64,000 nt of DNA, taken from NCBI GenBank assembly GCA_035771165.1, contig JAWNZC010000026.1, positions 62,001-126,000 on the forward strand, given 5' to 3'. This document shows positions 36,501 through 42,997 of the stretch, piece by piece. Position 1 is the first letter of the stretch. Each line of letters begins with the position of its first letter. Under the pieces are notes generated by a model. That model was given only the letters and a program-made list of their open reading frames with translations, was not told where the DNA came from and did no database searches. This DNA is from Paragorgia papillata (lineage: Eukaryota; Cnidaria; Anthozoa; Scleralcyonacea; Coralliidae). The position numbers and the translations under genes are program-made.

Positions 36501-38003
36501 TTGTGGTGGTGGTAGTGGTGGTAGTTTTAGTTGTAGTGGTGGTGGTCATGGTCTCATGGTCTTGGTGGTGGTAGTTGTGGTGGTCTTGGTGGTGGTGGTC
36601 GTGGTGGTGGTCGGGGTTGTTGTGGTGGTCGTCGTTGTAGTGGTTGTCATGGTAGTCACTGTGGTGATAGTTGTTGTTGTAGTGGTGGTGGTGGTCGTGA
36701 GTGTGGTCGTCGTGGAGATTCTCTTGTTAGCGGTGGTGGTTGTGGTGGTGCTGATTGTCCTGCTGGTTGTAATATCATGGGTGTGGTCGTAATGGTCGTT
36801 GTCGAGATAGTTATGGTGGTGGTCGTCAAGGTGTCGTGATGGCCGTGGTGGTGGTAGTGATGGTCGTGGTGGTTGTAGTTGCGGTTTTTGTTGTGGTGGT
36901 CGTTGTATTGGTGGTGGTGGATATGGTCCTGGTATGTGGTGGTGCTCGTGGTAATAGATGTGGTTGTAGTGGTGGTGGTGGTGATAGTGGTGGTAATGGG
37001 GTGGTCATTGTGGTAGTGGTCATTGTCGTGGTTATGGGGGTTGTCATTGTGGTTGTAGTGGTCGTTGTCGTGGTGTTGGTCGCGGTGGTGTGTGGTTGTT
37101 CTGGTCATGGGTGTGGTGGTGGTGGTGGTCATGGTTGTGGTTGTCGTCGTGGTGGTAGTGGTGCTGGTCATGGTGATGGGGGTGGTCATTGTGGTGGTAG
37201 TGGTCGTTGTCTTGGTCGGGGTGATGGTGGTCATCGTGGTATGTGGTTGTGGTCATGGTTGTGGTCGTCTTCGTTGTGGTGGTGGTGGTGGTCGTGGTAG
37301 TGTTAGTTGTAGTTGTGGTGGTTGTGGCAGTGGTCATCGTCATGATTGTGGTTGTGGTCATAGGTGTGGTTGTAGTGGTAGTGGTGGTGGGGGAGGTGGT
37401 GATGGTCGTGGTGGTCATTGGTGGTCGTGGTTATGGGGGTGGTCATTGTGGTTGTAGTGGTCCTTGTCGTGGTGTTCGTCATGGTGGTAGAGGTGGTGGT
37501 GGTGGTCATGATGGTGATGGTGGTTGTAGTTGTTATTGTTCTTGTGGTGGTGGTCGTGTTTGTAGTCCTGGTGGTGGTGGTGATGGTGGTGGTAGTCGTA
37601 TGTTCTGTAGTAGTTGTGGTTGTGTCGGTCGTGGTGGTAATAGTCTTGGTAGTGGTGGTGGTTGTTGTTGTTGTTGTTGTAGTGGTGGTTGTGGTGATGG
37701 TCGTGGTGGCCATGTAGTGTTGGTTTAAATGTGCCCCATCCGAGTACTAACCCATTTGACCGGGCTTAACTTTAATGATGAGAGGCTAACGGCTTGTGCC
37801 ACCCATGCCTCACTTAAAATCTAAATTAGCATATGGTCATTATAAAGCTTACCTTTCGCCGTAAGCGTAAGTACGTCATCTGTTGCAGAAGTGTTTTTGG
37901 CAACTGTGACTTGCAAAAGAACCAAATAGAAGAAGACAAAATATCCTTGGAACTTTAAGTTTGGGTAACGTATAAATTTAGCTGATGCAGTTGCACTTGT
38001 CAT
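9268..38003 (-). CDS. PAN/EGF/TLDc-domain membrane or secreted protein (10-exon model)
   Basis: Exons, 5' to 3' on the minus strand: 38003-37853, 32609-32584, 32454-32353, 31937-31800, 29654-29548, 29426-29242, 28848-28616, 25591-25480, 24149-23931, 9590-9268. All introns are GT-AG, all phases are compatible, and the summed length is 1596 nt, exactly 531 codons plus TAA. Domains: hydrophobic N-terminus (about 20-35), hydrophobic segments (about 153-175 and 200-220), PAN/Apple (about 232-310), EGF-like (about 315-350), TLDc (about 353-531). The PAN-EGF-TLDc half is secure. The five 5' exons rest on splice-site and phase agreement only and may belong to a separate or alternative transcript; Met204, just before the third hydrophobic segment, could instead start a signal peptide. 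TLD/TLDc domains are linked elsewhere to oxidation resistance and V-ATPase contact, but the role of the extracellular cnidarian versions is not known to me. Confidence 0.7.
10648..10945. mobile_element. hAT-like MITE with perfect 8-bp TSD
   Basis: Ends CAGCGGCGGATTAAG and CTTAGTCCGGCCCTG are imperfect inverted repeats. The octamer GGAGCATC flanks both sides (10640-10647 and 10946-10953). 298 bp, non-coding, with a C tract of more than 20 near its right end. Confidence 0.78.
11460..11658. mobile_element. Small TIR element (about 200 bp)
   Basis: Starts AGGGGGACATTGG and ends CCAATGTCCCCTT. The interior is T-rich with no coding potential. No clear target duplication was found, so the superfamily is open. 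Confidence 0.45.
12695..12770. repeat. Hairpin-forming mini inverted repeat
   Basis: TAGCCTTCTTCGCAGACGTT near 12695 is mirrored by AACGTCTGCAAAGGAGGCTA ending at 12770. The two arms of about 22 bp leave a loop of about 30 bp. Likely the short form of a dispersed TIR family. Confidence 0.55.
14872..15356. mobile_element. hAT-like MITE in the foldback loop
   Basis: Left end CAGTAGTGTAGTCAAGG pairs with right end CCCTGGCTGTGCCACTG. Flanks GATATTAT (14864-14871) and GATGTTAT (15357-15364) are an 8-bp target duplication with one mismatch. Runs of G and C lie inside each end. Non-coding. Confidence 0.65.
15976..17432. mobile_element. Non-autonomous TIR element (5-bp TSD) inserted in a foldback arm
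   Basis: Perfect ends CAGGGGCGGATTTAG and CTAAATCCGCCCCTG bound 1457 bp. GATCG is duplicated at 15971-15975 and 17433-17437. The other foldback arm preserves the empty site with a single GATCG, which shows directly that the element arrived after the arms formed. It contains two copies of the GACCGATCTGCACCATGGCA block (about 16248 and 16330) and no recognisable protein. TIR and 5-bp duplication suggest a hAT5-like group, by inference. Confidence 0.85.
19568..19900. mobile_element. Tourist/Harbinger-like MITE in the loop
   Basis: Starts GGGCCTGTTTACA and ends TGTAAACAGGCCC. Related in style to 22514-22769 and 26230-26597. Target duplication not clear here, so the assignment follows the other two. 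Confidence 0.5.
20369..20447. repeat. (AT)n palindromic microsatellite
   Basis: Alternating TA tracts interrupted by AACCTATA and TATAGGTT, self-complementary. Confidence 0.7.
22514..22769. mobile_element. Tourist/Harbinger-like MITE
   Basis: Ends GGGTACGTTTACAC and GTGTAAACGAGGCC, with the inverted match extending into ACTATTACG/CGTAATAGT. Preceded by TAA and followed by TGA, a near match to the 3-bp TWA duplication of PIF/Harbinger elements. Confidence 0.5.
23931..24149 (-). CDS. Exon 9: N-terminal half of TLDc domain
   Basis: Acceptor TTTTTAG, donor GTATGT, phase 1 in and phase 1 out. Residues include SVILFGKPKF, WHLCYRATKDGWAASDFH, then CNNKGATVTIVRV and YIFGGYNDLSWT. These are the core motifs of TLDc (aromatic-RA.DG..A.DFH and FGGY.D..W). 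The domain continues in the 9268-9590 exon. Confidence 0.92.
24150..25479 (-). other. Intron between EGF and TLDc exons
   Basis: Holds one hAT-like element (24716-25110). The remainder, 24150-24707 and 25119-25479, shows no gene or recognisable repeat. Confidence 0.7.
24716..25110. mobile_element. hAT-like MITE with perfect 8-bp TSD
   Basis: Ends CAGCGCCGGATTTTGG and CCTAAATCCGGCGCTG. The octamer CACTGTTG is repeated exactly at 24708-24715 and 25111-25118. Each end carries a short sub-terminal GGGGCC-rich block. 395 bp, non-coding. Confidence 0.8.
25480..25591 (-). CDS. Exon 8: EGF-like module
   Basis: 112-nt exon, acceptor TCTGTTACAG, donor GTAAAT, phase 0 to 1. Sequence pattern WCSTC...PGFACSCKEGFYGKKC fits the second half of an EGF repeat (x-C-x-C-x2-GF-x-G-x2-C). 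Only five of the six canonical cysteines are present: the third is replaced in SGVIM. This could loosen one disulfide or reflect divergence. Its place between PAN and TLDc matches the usual order of this gene family. Confidence 0.85.
26230..26597. mobile_element. Tourist/Harbinger-like MITE with TAA duplication
   Basis: Ends GGGTCTGTTCACATGAG and CTCATGTGAACAGGCTC. TAA occurs directly outside both ends (26227-26229 and 26598-26600). 368 bp, with an interior of short GGTTATC/GATAACC inverted motifs and no coding frame. Confidence 0.65.
26917..27241. mobile_element. TIR element interrupting the LINE 3' region
   Basis: CAGGGACCGCGGAAC at the left is mirrored by GTTCCGCGGTCCCT at the right. The interior (about 26960-27215) is an inverted copy of 59920-60230. 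It sits at the point where the LINE reading frame loses homology, so it probably inserted in the LINE. No clean target duplication was found. Confidence 0.55.
27139..28085 (-). pseudogene. LINE (CR1/L2/Jockey-type) reverse transcriptase remnant
   Basis: Minus-strand fragments read as a non-LTR reverse transcriptase: FVDLRKAFDTVDH near 28050, then the catalytic YADDA near 27915, then the thumb motif SLIRPIFDYCDSVW with QKRAAKIIC near 27500. A stop and frame changes lie between them, the 5' end is missing, and the 3' end runs into a TIR element with a C tract. The last 30 or so residues of the longest frame (glycine-rich) come from that element, not from the LINE. Non-functional. Confidence 0.85.
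28616..28848 (-). CDS. Exon 7: PAN/Apple domain
   Basis: 233-nt exon, acceptor TTATTTCAG, donor GTGAGT, phase 1 to 0. Reads as RYLQSYVIDSLSHMSLFQCQ, then CVNRLPKCRSINY, SSICEINKESQNC and LETVPETDDE. The spacing of cysteines and the C..CRS.N pattern are those of PAN/Apple modules as found in cnidarian extracellular proteins, which bind proteins or glycans. Secure as a domain; ligand unknown. Confidence 0.88.
29242..29426 (-). CDS. Exon 6: hydrophobic segment leading into PAN
   Basis: 185-nt exon, acceptor ATTTCCAG, donor GTAAGT, phase 2 to 1. Carries three N-glycosylation sequons (NVT, NWS, NLS) followed by the hydrophobic run VAIMALALLLFHVPVGG and the start of the PAN module (GTYFQNQGQG). 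Read with the upstream exon it is the ectodomain stem and a second hydrophobic stretch. Read alone, its internal Met could start a signal peptide. Both are compatible with the sequence. Confidence 0.7.
29548..29654 (-). CDS. Exon 5: transmembrane segment
   Basis: 107-nt exon, acceptor TTTTCCTAG, donor GTAAGG, phase 0 to 2, matching the next exon exactly. The peptide has a basic lead (KNEKKK) and then a hydrophobic helix TVTYVVCALSLAGILVLYIV. Basic residues before the helix suggest the N-terminus is cytoplasmic (type II), which conflicts with a cleaved signal peptide from exon 1 and is a reason to doubt the far 5' exons. Confidence 0.6.
29655..30365. other. Intronic stretch without a supported gene
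   Basis: Part of the intron between exons 4 and 5. The short frame at 29925-30119 is unsupported. Contains GGGCTAGCCCGG, also seen in degenerate form near 31208. Confidence 0.5.
30366..31200. mobile_element. Foldback/TIR element with about 215-bp arms
   Basis: Left arm (30366 to about 30580) and right arm (about 30985 to 31200) are inverted copies. Outer ends are GGGTCACAGGAAATGTGTCC and GGACACATTTACTGGGACAC, each followed inward by C/G runs and then by a shared AT-rich block (TAAATTATAACAGC). No gene. Confidence 0.65.
31201..31466 (-). ncRNA. SINE with 5S rRNA-like head (candidate)
   Basis: On the minus strand 31465-31430 reads AAGTTAAGCTCGG ... GGTTAGTACTTGGATGG. The last 17 bases match the box C region of eukaryotic 5S rRNA exactly and the first part resembles its A-box area. 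About 230 bp of non-5S sequence follows, including GGTTTTCCTCCCTCCGTAAA. A 5S-derived internal promoter fused to an unrelated body defines 5S-type SINEs. Too diverged to be a working 5S gene. Confidence 0.5.
31570..31740. repeat. Two copies of a TAACGCCAGACGATT-type repeat
   Basis: CTGTTTAACGTCAGACGATT near 31585 recurs as CTGTCTAACGCCAGACGATT near 31700, about 115 bp apart. Looks like two units of a dispersed tandem repeat. Confidence 0.45.
31800..31937 (-). CDS. Exon 4 (candidate): charged linker
   Basis: 138 nt, acceptor TTTTTTTTCAG, donor GTTAGT, phase 0 on both sides. 46 mostly charged residues (for example RLRLMKYLLP and KLDIDAKLLKD). No domain recognised. Included because its open frame, strong acceptor and phases fit the chain. 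Confidence 0.5.
31938..32352. other. Intronic stretch without a supported gene
   Basis: Between exons 3 and 4. A plus-strand open frame of 101 codons (32005-32310) lacks any recognisable feature and is treated as chance. Confidence 0.4.
32353..32454 (-). CDS. Exon 3 (candidate)
   Basis: 102 nt, donor GTATAA, phase 0 throughout, beginning MNLAISLTKND and ending NYSVALE. The acceptor GAAAAG has a poor pyrimidine tract, so this ATG could also be the initiation codon of a shorter transcript that starts here. Confidence 0.42.
32584..32609 (-). CDS. Exon 2 (candidate micro-exon)
   Basis: 26 nt between acceptor CTGACTTTTTAG and donor GTAAAC. It converts the phase-1 end of exon 1 to the phase-0 start of exon 3, which is why it is included. 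Very short, so it could be coincidence. Confidence 0.35.
32719..34053. repeat. (NTAGG)n pentamer satellite with a 305-bp higher-order period
   Basis: About 1.3 kb of TTAGG, ATAGG and CTAGG pentamers in mixed order. The rare variant AGGTTTGGATAGGC occurs at 33016 and 33321, and its long context repeats with it, giving a higher-order unit of 305 bp. It lies in the first intron of the TLDc gene model. Pure TTAGG or TTAGGG runs are absent. Confidence 0.9.
34054..34330. repeat. Degenerate flank of the pentamer satellite
   Basis: An A/G-rich unit containing AAATGCAAGG, AGAATAGGATAG and AAAGGGAAAGAAAGTAAAGG is present twice (about 34052-34141 and 34230-34312), with more TTAGGATAGG units between. 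Confidence 0.65.
34331..34839. other. Spacer with a hammerhead-like relic
   Basis: No gene seen. At 34469-34505 CTGATGA is followed by GACAC/GTGTC arms and GAAAC, resembling the end of a Penelope-like element but with two unpaired bases next to the core. The rest is AT-rich. Confidence 0.4.
34840..37722. repeat. Degenerate GTN/GGT triplet satellite, 2.9 kb
   Basis: Almost every third base pattern is GTN or GGT across nearly 2.9 kb, strongly strand-asymmetric (G/T on plus, A/C on minus). A longer motif, GGGTGTGGTCGTAGTGGTCA through GTCAAGGTGTC, recurs at 35165, 36191 and 36778, so there is higher-order structure. It generates long spurious frames of poly-Val, Gly/Cys/Arg and poly-Thr or His on both strands; none is a gene. 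Confidence 0.92.
37736..37800 (-). ncRNA. 5S rRNA-like fragment
   Basis: On the plus strand CCCATCCGAGTACTAACC, then GACCGGGCTTAACTT, is close to the complement of the 5S internal control region. It abuts the end of the triplet satellite. Probably a truncated 5S-type SINE or pseudogene, oriented to the minus strand. Confidence 0.45.
37853..38003 (-). CDS. Exon 1 (candidate): N-terminal hydrophobic segment
   Basis: ATG at 38003 opens MTSATASAKFIRYPNLKFQG, then the hydrophobic FVFFYLVLLQVTVA, and the exon ends at a GTAAGC donor in phase 1. This looks like a signal peptide or signal anchor of an extracellular protein. Assignment to the PAN-EGF-TLDc gene depends on a 5.2-kb first intron filled with satellites and is uncertain. 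Confidence 0.45.
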
Positions 38004-38054
38004 CTTCAAAGCTTAAAGCAAGAGAGAGATGATAAAATTAAGATCCCGTACCAT

Positions 38055-38245
38055 GCAGATATATATATATATATATATCGCTCTTCAATTGTACTTGCTG
38101 TCATGCCAATGTATTGCTTAGTGATGTTCGTGTTGCTTATGGAAATAGATGCCTTGTATACTATGTTGTTTGTCATGCATTGCCCACGTAGGGGGCAATT
38201 GTCCTTAATCCTGCAATTGCAACTGCTTGTAACTATGCTTCGTGT
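38055..38245 (-). pseudogene. Penelope-like element fragment (GIY-YIG region), antisense
   Basis: Minus strand reads SSCNCRIKDNCPLRGQC, then NNIVYKASIS and KQYIGMTASTIEERY: the Cys-rich linker and the start of a GIY-YIG nuclease. Cut off by an (AT)n run at 38060-38078. Joined head to head with the sense fragment that follows. Confidence 0.8.
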
Positions 38246-38470
38246 TTCGACGTGTCGGCACAAAAATAGATTTCGGATCAACAACCTAAACAATCAAAGG
38301 AATGCGCGCAACGTTTCGACGCCCACACCCACGCTCCAAATGAATCCGCCGGACGTTTCGACGCCCACACCCACGCCCCAACTAACGCATTTAAGCAGCC
38401 CACTAACCGATATTTTTCAGTCGCCTGATGATCCCGTTTAGGGTGAAACCTCTGGTAGCGAAGACTTTAA
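38246..38470 (+). pseudogene. Penelope-like element C-terminal fragment, sense
   Basis: Reads STCRHKNRFRINN, then a Thr/Pro-rich tail, and ends SPDDPV before TAG at 38440. The same arrangement of CRHKN, Thr/Pro linker and acidic end is seen in the longer fragment at 38594-39488. The stop codon overlaps a hammerhead fold. Confidence 0.7.
38411..38470 (+). ncRNA. Type-I hammerhead ribozyme (Penelope-associated), copy 1
   Basis: Core elements in order: stem I 5' strand TCGC (38421-38424), CTGATGA (38425-38431), stem II CCC-GTTTA-GGG, GAAA (38445-38448), stem III ACC-TCT-GGT, A at 38457 as the residue 5' of cleavage, stem I 3' strand GCGA (38458-38461). All invariant core positions are present. 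The base opposition next to the core in stem II is T-T, which is not ideal. Short stem III is typical for hammerheads carried by Penelope-like elements. Confidence 0.75.
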
Positions 38471-38555
38471 GGTAAAACTATACTTTATACTTTGTATTTT
38501 GCTCTATCTATATATGGTATTGAGCACTCTCTAACATTTCGTGAACCATAACTCA

Positions 38556-38556
<1 letters not shown>

Positions 38557-38593
<37 letters not shown>
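38557..38593. repeat. (TA)n microsatellite
   Basis: Alternating TA directly upstream of the Penelope fragment. Similar runs lie at 38060-38078 and 39535-39549, so each fragment edge coincides with a TA tract. Confidence 0.85.
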
Positions 38594-38597
<4 letters not shown>

Positions 38598-39488
38598 ATT
38601 TGGTTTAACCCACCATACAGCAAGAACGTTAGAACACACATAGGACGATGTTTCTTAAACTTAATTGACAAACATTTCCCACCACACAACAAGCTACACA
38701 AGATTTTCAACAGAACCACAGTAAAAGTTAGTTATAGCTGCATGAACAACATTAAATCCACAATCACGAAACACAACACACACATTCTCAGGAAAAATGA
38801 AGGAAAAAACATTAGCACAAGTGGTTGTAACTGCAGAAATAAAGATCAATGCCCACTTGGTGGGCAATGTTTGACAAACAACAACATATATAAAGCAACT
38901 ATTTCGACAAACAACACTAATGACACTAAGCATTACATAGGCATGACAGCAAACAGTTTTAAGGAGCGATACAGAAACCACACCAAACATTTTCAACACA
39001 AAAAATATTCAAACGAAACCGAACTCTCCAAACACATATGGAATTTGAAAAACAAAAAACAAAATTTTAACATTAATGGGTCAATTTTAAAACGGTCAGC
39101 AGCATACTCAGGGGGGTCTAACCGATGTAATTTATGTTTGGAAGAAAAACTTTGTATTATGAAATCCGAAAAACCCACTTTACTTAACAAAAAATCAGAA
39201 ATCCTTTCAACATGTCGGCACAAAAACAAGTTTAAGATAAAGAACGTAGGTGTAGGCAAGAACAAAGGTAGGAATGTAGGTAGCGCACCATCGACCCGCA
39301 CACCGCCATCAACCGACACACCGCCATCAACCCACACACCGCCATCAACCCACACACCGCCATCAACCCACACACCCAGAAGCGTGCCATCAACCCACAC
39401 ACCCATTAGCAATGACGTAAGCAACTCAACCTATTTAAGACAGCGCCGAATCGATATTCTTCAGCCGCCTGAAGATCGCCCAGCGTGA
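38594..39488 (+). pseudogene. Penelope-like element: RT C-terminus plus GIY-YIG endonuclease, 5'-truncated
   Basis: Open frame of about 300 residues. FNPPYSKNVRTHIGRCFLNL and the following LHKIFNRTTVKVSYSC are the C-terminal end of a Penelope-type reverse transcriptase. Then comes the Cys-rich CNCRNKDQCPLGGQC, then the GIY-YIG nuclease: YKATIS, YIGMTANSFKERYRNH with catalytic Arg, and a Glu in CLEEKLCIM. A repeated PPSTHT tail of six or so units and an acidic end (PPEDRPA) precede the stop. The catalytic RT palm is missing, so the copy is a 5'-truncated insertion. The start at the TA run is not a real initiation site. Confidence 0.88.
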
Positions 39489-39507
39489 AACTGACAGTAG
39501 CGATATC
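39453..39507 (+). ncRNA. Type-I hammerhead ribozyme (Penelope-associated), copy 2
   Basis: Stem I outer strand GATAT (39453-39457) and inner CGC (39466-39468), core CTGAAGA (39469-39475; position 7 is tolerant), stem II CGC-CCA-GCG, GAAA (39487-39490), stem III ACT-GAC-AGT, A at 39499 before cleavage, then GCG and ATATC closing stem I. The stem sequences differ from copy 1 yet still pair, which is covariation support. It overlaps the end of the Penelope reading frame, as in copy 1. Confidence 0.75.
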
Positions 39508-39549
39508 AACATTTGAGGTAAGCCCACTTATAGTATATATATATATATA

Positions 39550-39965
39550 GTGTGTGTGTTCAAAAAAGAAACTTCAGACAAGTTTAAAATGAGAAAATGA
39601 TCATACTTGTTCATCATACAAAGGAACTATCAAGAAAAACTTTGATCTGATATGTAAAAGTGTAAACTGTGGTTTGGCTAGCTAATAGTCTGCTTTTCAG
39701 CACAATAGCGCTCTGTTAGAAAAATGTCAATCGGGATATTGTCAATTGTGCAAATTGTTTTTCGATAAAATGTTTGGCGGCAAAATGTCTGCCACCAGTT
39801 GTTCTTACAATACATGTTGACTATGTTTTGATTTGACATCTTGACGATGTTCACTAAAAACAAATTGTGAACTATAATGATCATTCTAATTAGGTATGCC
39901 ACGGATACACTAGAAGATTTTAAGTTCGTAGACATAGAACAATAGCTAAAGTTGTAGACCTGGAT
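39550..39965. repeat. Duplicated segment, copy 1 (direct repeat of 42276-42650)
   Basis: Long shared stretches such as GGCGGCAAAATGTCTGCCAC and TTGTTCTTACAATACATG occur in the same order in both segments about 2.7 kb apart. Moderately diverged. No gene visible. Confidence 0.75.
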
Positions 39966-41029
39966 TAATTCAGAAGTGCAAGACACATGTCAGAAATTAT
40001 TTCGAAATACCACAACTAAAAATATTTTTGCCTATAGGATGATGCAGCCAAACAATATAGAAAGTATTACGCCATCACACCATTAACGAGATAACGTCAC
40101 CAAATGTAGAAAAGTCTTCCACTTTTGTCTGATTATCACCTAACTGCGTGAAACTCTGAGTAGCAAAGGGAGATATAAATACAATTTATGAACTTAAAGC
40201 TTTTAATTTTATAGATAATTATAGCTGAGAGATTATCTTTTCCTGAATTGTATAACTTTTTATTACTTGACTCTGTCACGGGTTATACGCCATGCAGCTA
40301 TTACAAATATTGAAAGACTAAATCGAAAATAATTATTCAGGCTAAAATGGTATATTCTGATATCATAAAAATAGATTTACTGCGACGAAAATTTGAATAC
40401 GATCCACAGTGTTATAGTAATAAAGTGTTTTCGTTAATTGGTTACTTCTGCCATTGTTGCTTGTATATTCTAAACATTTCAAATAAAACTACAAAAAGGC
40501 CATGTAATAAAAACCTTATCTTTTCTGGGTCATTCTATACTTCAAAATATTTCTGCCCTTGTCTAATTTGCACAACTGATCTTGCTGCTTCGTCGCTTGA
40601 TCTGTACTAAAAGGCCGCGAGCAGCATAATTTTGCCGTTAAGATGTCCCGGTTTTTAAGATTGGCATTTTCCGCTTTCTTTTGCCTTGAACGTACGGCTT
40701 AGATTGGTTTGTCCAGTTTGTTCTTGTGAAAACATTTTTAAACAATTTCACTCGTGTCAGGTCTAATATCATGCAAGCAAAACTTGTAAAAATTGTATTT
40801 TGTGATTCCATCTGTTGCTTGTTATACCAAGCATAAAATTTTACGTTACTCTGAATGTTGATCACACACCTTTTTATCGTCAAACCTGTTGACACCTCAG
40901 CAGTTTAAGTAAGTTTTTCAAAAAATGAGAAAAAAGATTGAACCTGTTTCGATATAGAATTGTTCATTTCCTAAATATCAAGACTTCCGTACTCATAGGA
41001 ATTATGTAATAATACATACGTATACTGAA
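39966..41029. other. No recognisable feature
   Basis: AT-rich sequence with short unsupported frames. Nothing I can assign. Confidence 0.4.
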
Positions 41030-41420
41030 GAAAGATTAAAAGATACACATGCAATGATCATTAAAAGTTGAAGTTACTCAGACTGTCAATACAGTATATA
41101 TACGTATACTAAAGACAAGTTAAGATACTCATGCAATAATGAATATATGCATGTCAAAGTTTCTCAGACTGTCAATATACATTTACTGAGACAGCTTAAG
41201 ATTCCAACTGTGAATATACGTATACTAAAGACAAGTTAAGATACTCATGCAATAATGAATATATGCATGTCAAAGTTTCTCAGACTGTCAATATACATTT
41301 ACTAAGACAGCTTAAGATTCCAACTGTGAATATACGTATACTAAAGACAAGTTAAGATATGCATGCAATAATCAATATAACTTAGAGTTACTCAGACTGT
41401 CAATATAGATTTACTGTATA
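41030..41420. repeat. 116-bp tandem repeat, about three units
   Basis: The block TACGTATACTAAAGACAAG begins at 41101, 41217 and 41333, with the surrounding sequence repeating along with it. Degenerate relatives continue to about 41800 on the other side of a TIR element, which split the array. Confidence 0.85.
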
Positions 41421-41430
41421 AAGAAATGTT

Positions 41431-41667
41431 AAGCCCTAATCAAACGAGAACGCAAGTCATCGCAAGTTGCCAGTCAGAATTTCTGTGGCGGTCGTTCGAA
41501 CACCCAAATTAACAAAATAAAGGTTTCATGAGTGTTTTAAACAAGTTTTAACTTTGTCACGGTACATGATATTTTCGGGAAATTATTCATAGCGGCTGCA
41601 TGGCTGAGATAGCGTGACTGCCAACTTGCGATGACTTGCGTTCTCGTTTGATTGGGGCTTTAAGATA
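41431..41667. mobile_element. MITE with TTAA flanks, inserted in the tandem array
   Basis: Ends GCCCTAATCAAACGAGAACG and CGTTCTCGTTTGATTGGGGC, with the match continuing into CAAGTCATCGCAAGTTG. TTAA occurs beside both ends, suggesting a Kolobok- or piggyBac-type TTAA target. About 235 bp, non-coding. Confidence 0.65.
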
Positions 41668-41799
41668 CACAATGATCAATATATAGAAGTTAAAGATCTA
41701 CTCACATTGATTAATCTATACGTATATATAGTAAAGACAAGTTAAGACACAATAATTAACATAAAAGTCAAAGGTACTCACAATAATAAATATACGTGC

Positions 41800-42275
41800 A
41801 CTTTTCCACAAAAAGCTGCTAGCGTAGAATAAGTTTTCTTATTAGTCCTTTTGCACAGCTTGCTGTATTGAGCCAAGATTACAGTCCGTCGTCGAACAGT
41901 ACTTATGTCAAATGCCTTTCGGTGCAGCCTGCAGGCTCTATTATATATTTTCCATTTGTTGTTTTAAACAAAGATCTGTTTTTGGCGTCAGTTAGCTTCC
42001 TATCCAGTAATATTACAACGATGTATTAACAACTTTATTATAATTATTTGACTAAAGGAGTTATACGTGATCCAGATGTGGACGCCACCGATGTTGTCAA
42101 CGGTAACAGCTAGCACCCGAGTACAAAAGTCTAAGAAAAGCTATCGGTGAAAAAACACTACCATTTGTAAATGATGTGAAGGTAAAATTATAATATAGGT
42201 GATGCAACTGATTTTTAGTCAACAAGGAAAATGTATCTAGTTTTACACAAATAAAAGTGAAATAAAAATTGTACA
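41800..42275. other. No recognisable feature
   Basis: Unremarkable AT-rich sequence between the tandem array and the second duplicated segment. Confidence 0.4.
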
Positions 42276-42650
42276 AAAAGAAACTTGTTCGTCATATACC
42301 TGTAAGTAAAACTACCAAGAAACTTATCAAGAAAAACTTGATCGTGAGTAAAACTGCAAAATGTGGGACAGCTGATAGTTTATTTGTCAAAACATCATAT
42401 TGTCACAATAGCGACCATGCATGTTAGAAAAATGCCCATTGGGATATTGTCAATTGTTCAAATTGTCTTTCGATAAAATGTTCGGCGGCAAAATGTCTGC
42501 CACCAGTTGTTCTTACAATACATGTTGACTATGCTTTTATTTGACATCTTGACAATGTTTACTGATTGTGAACTATAATGATCATTTTTATTAGGTATCA
42601 CATGGATACACTAGAAGATTTTGAGTTAATGCATGGATATAGAACATTAA
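42276..42650. repeat. Duplicated segment, copy 2
   Basis: Partner of 39550-39965, same orientation. It retains GATAAAATGTTCGGCGGC and GATACACTAGAAGATTTT. Confidence 0.75.
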
Positions 42651-42685
42651 TTAGCTAAAGTGGTAGGTGTCATCAGTGAATTCTA

Positions 42686-42997
42686 TATAGTGTGTATAAA
42701 AAAAACCCGGAACCCTTAGAAAATGAATTAGTATTCTGTTCAAACAACCTATTGCAGTAGTTTGAAAGCCCTAAACACCTCTGAGCCACGGATGCATAAA
42801 AACACAGTCTTATACACCTGGGAAATTAAGATAACTTGAAGTGTATGCATGGTGAAAGTATTTAAAAGCTTTTTCTCTTCCTGTTTAACTTATGTGCTGA
42901 TTAATTTATAACGCAGCGCTTTTAGGGCTTTCAAACTACTACAATAGGTTGTTTTAAAAGAATACTAATTAATTTTCTAGGGGTTCCGTTTTTTTAT
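42686..42997. mobile_element. Tc1/mariner-like MITE
   Basis: Ends TAGTGTGTATAAAAAAA and TTTTTTTATACACACTG inside TA dinucleotides, with the inverted match continuing through GGAACCC and AGTAGTTTGAAAGCCC. 312 bp, no transposase. Confidence 0.7.

Noticed and set aside
34732..37728. Long open frames of poly-Val, poly-Thr, Gly/Cys-rich or His-rich protein (up to 365 residues)
   Set aside because: They occur in all frames of both strands of a GTN triplet satellite and have no real start, domain or splice context.
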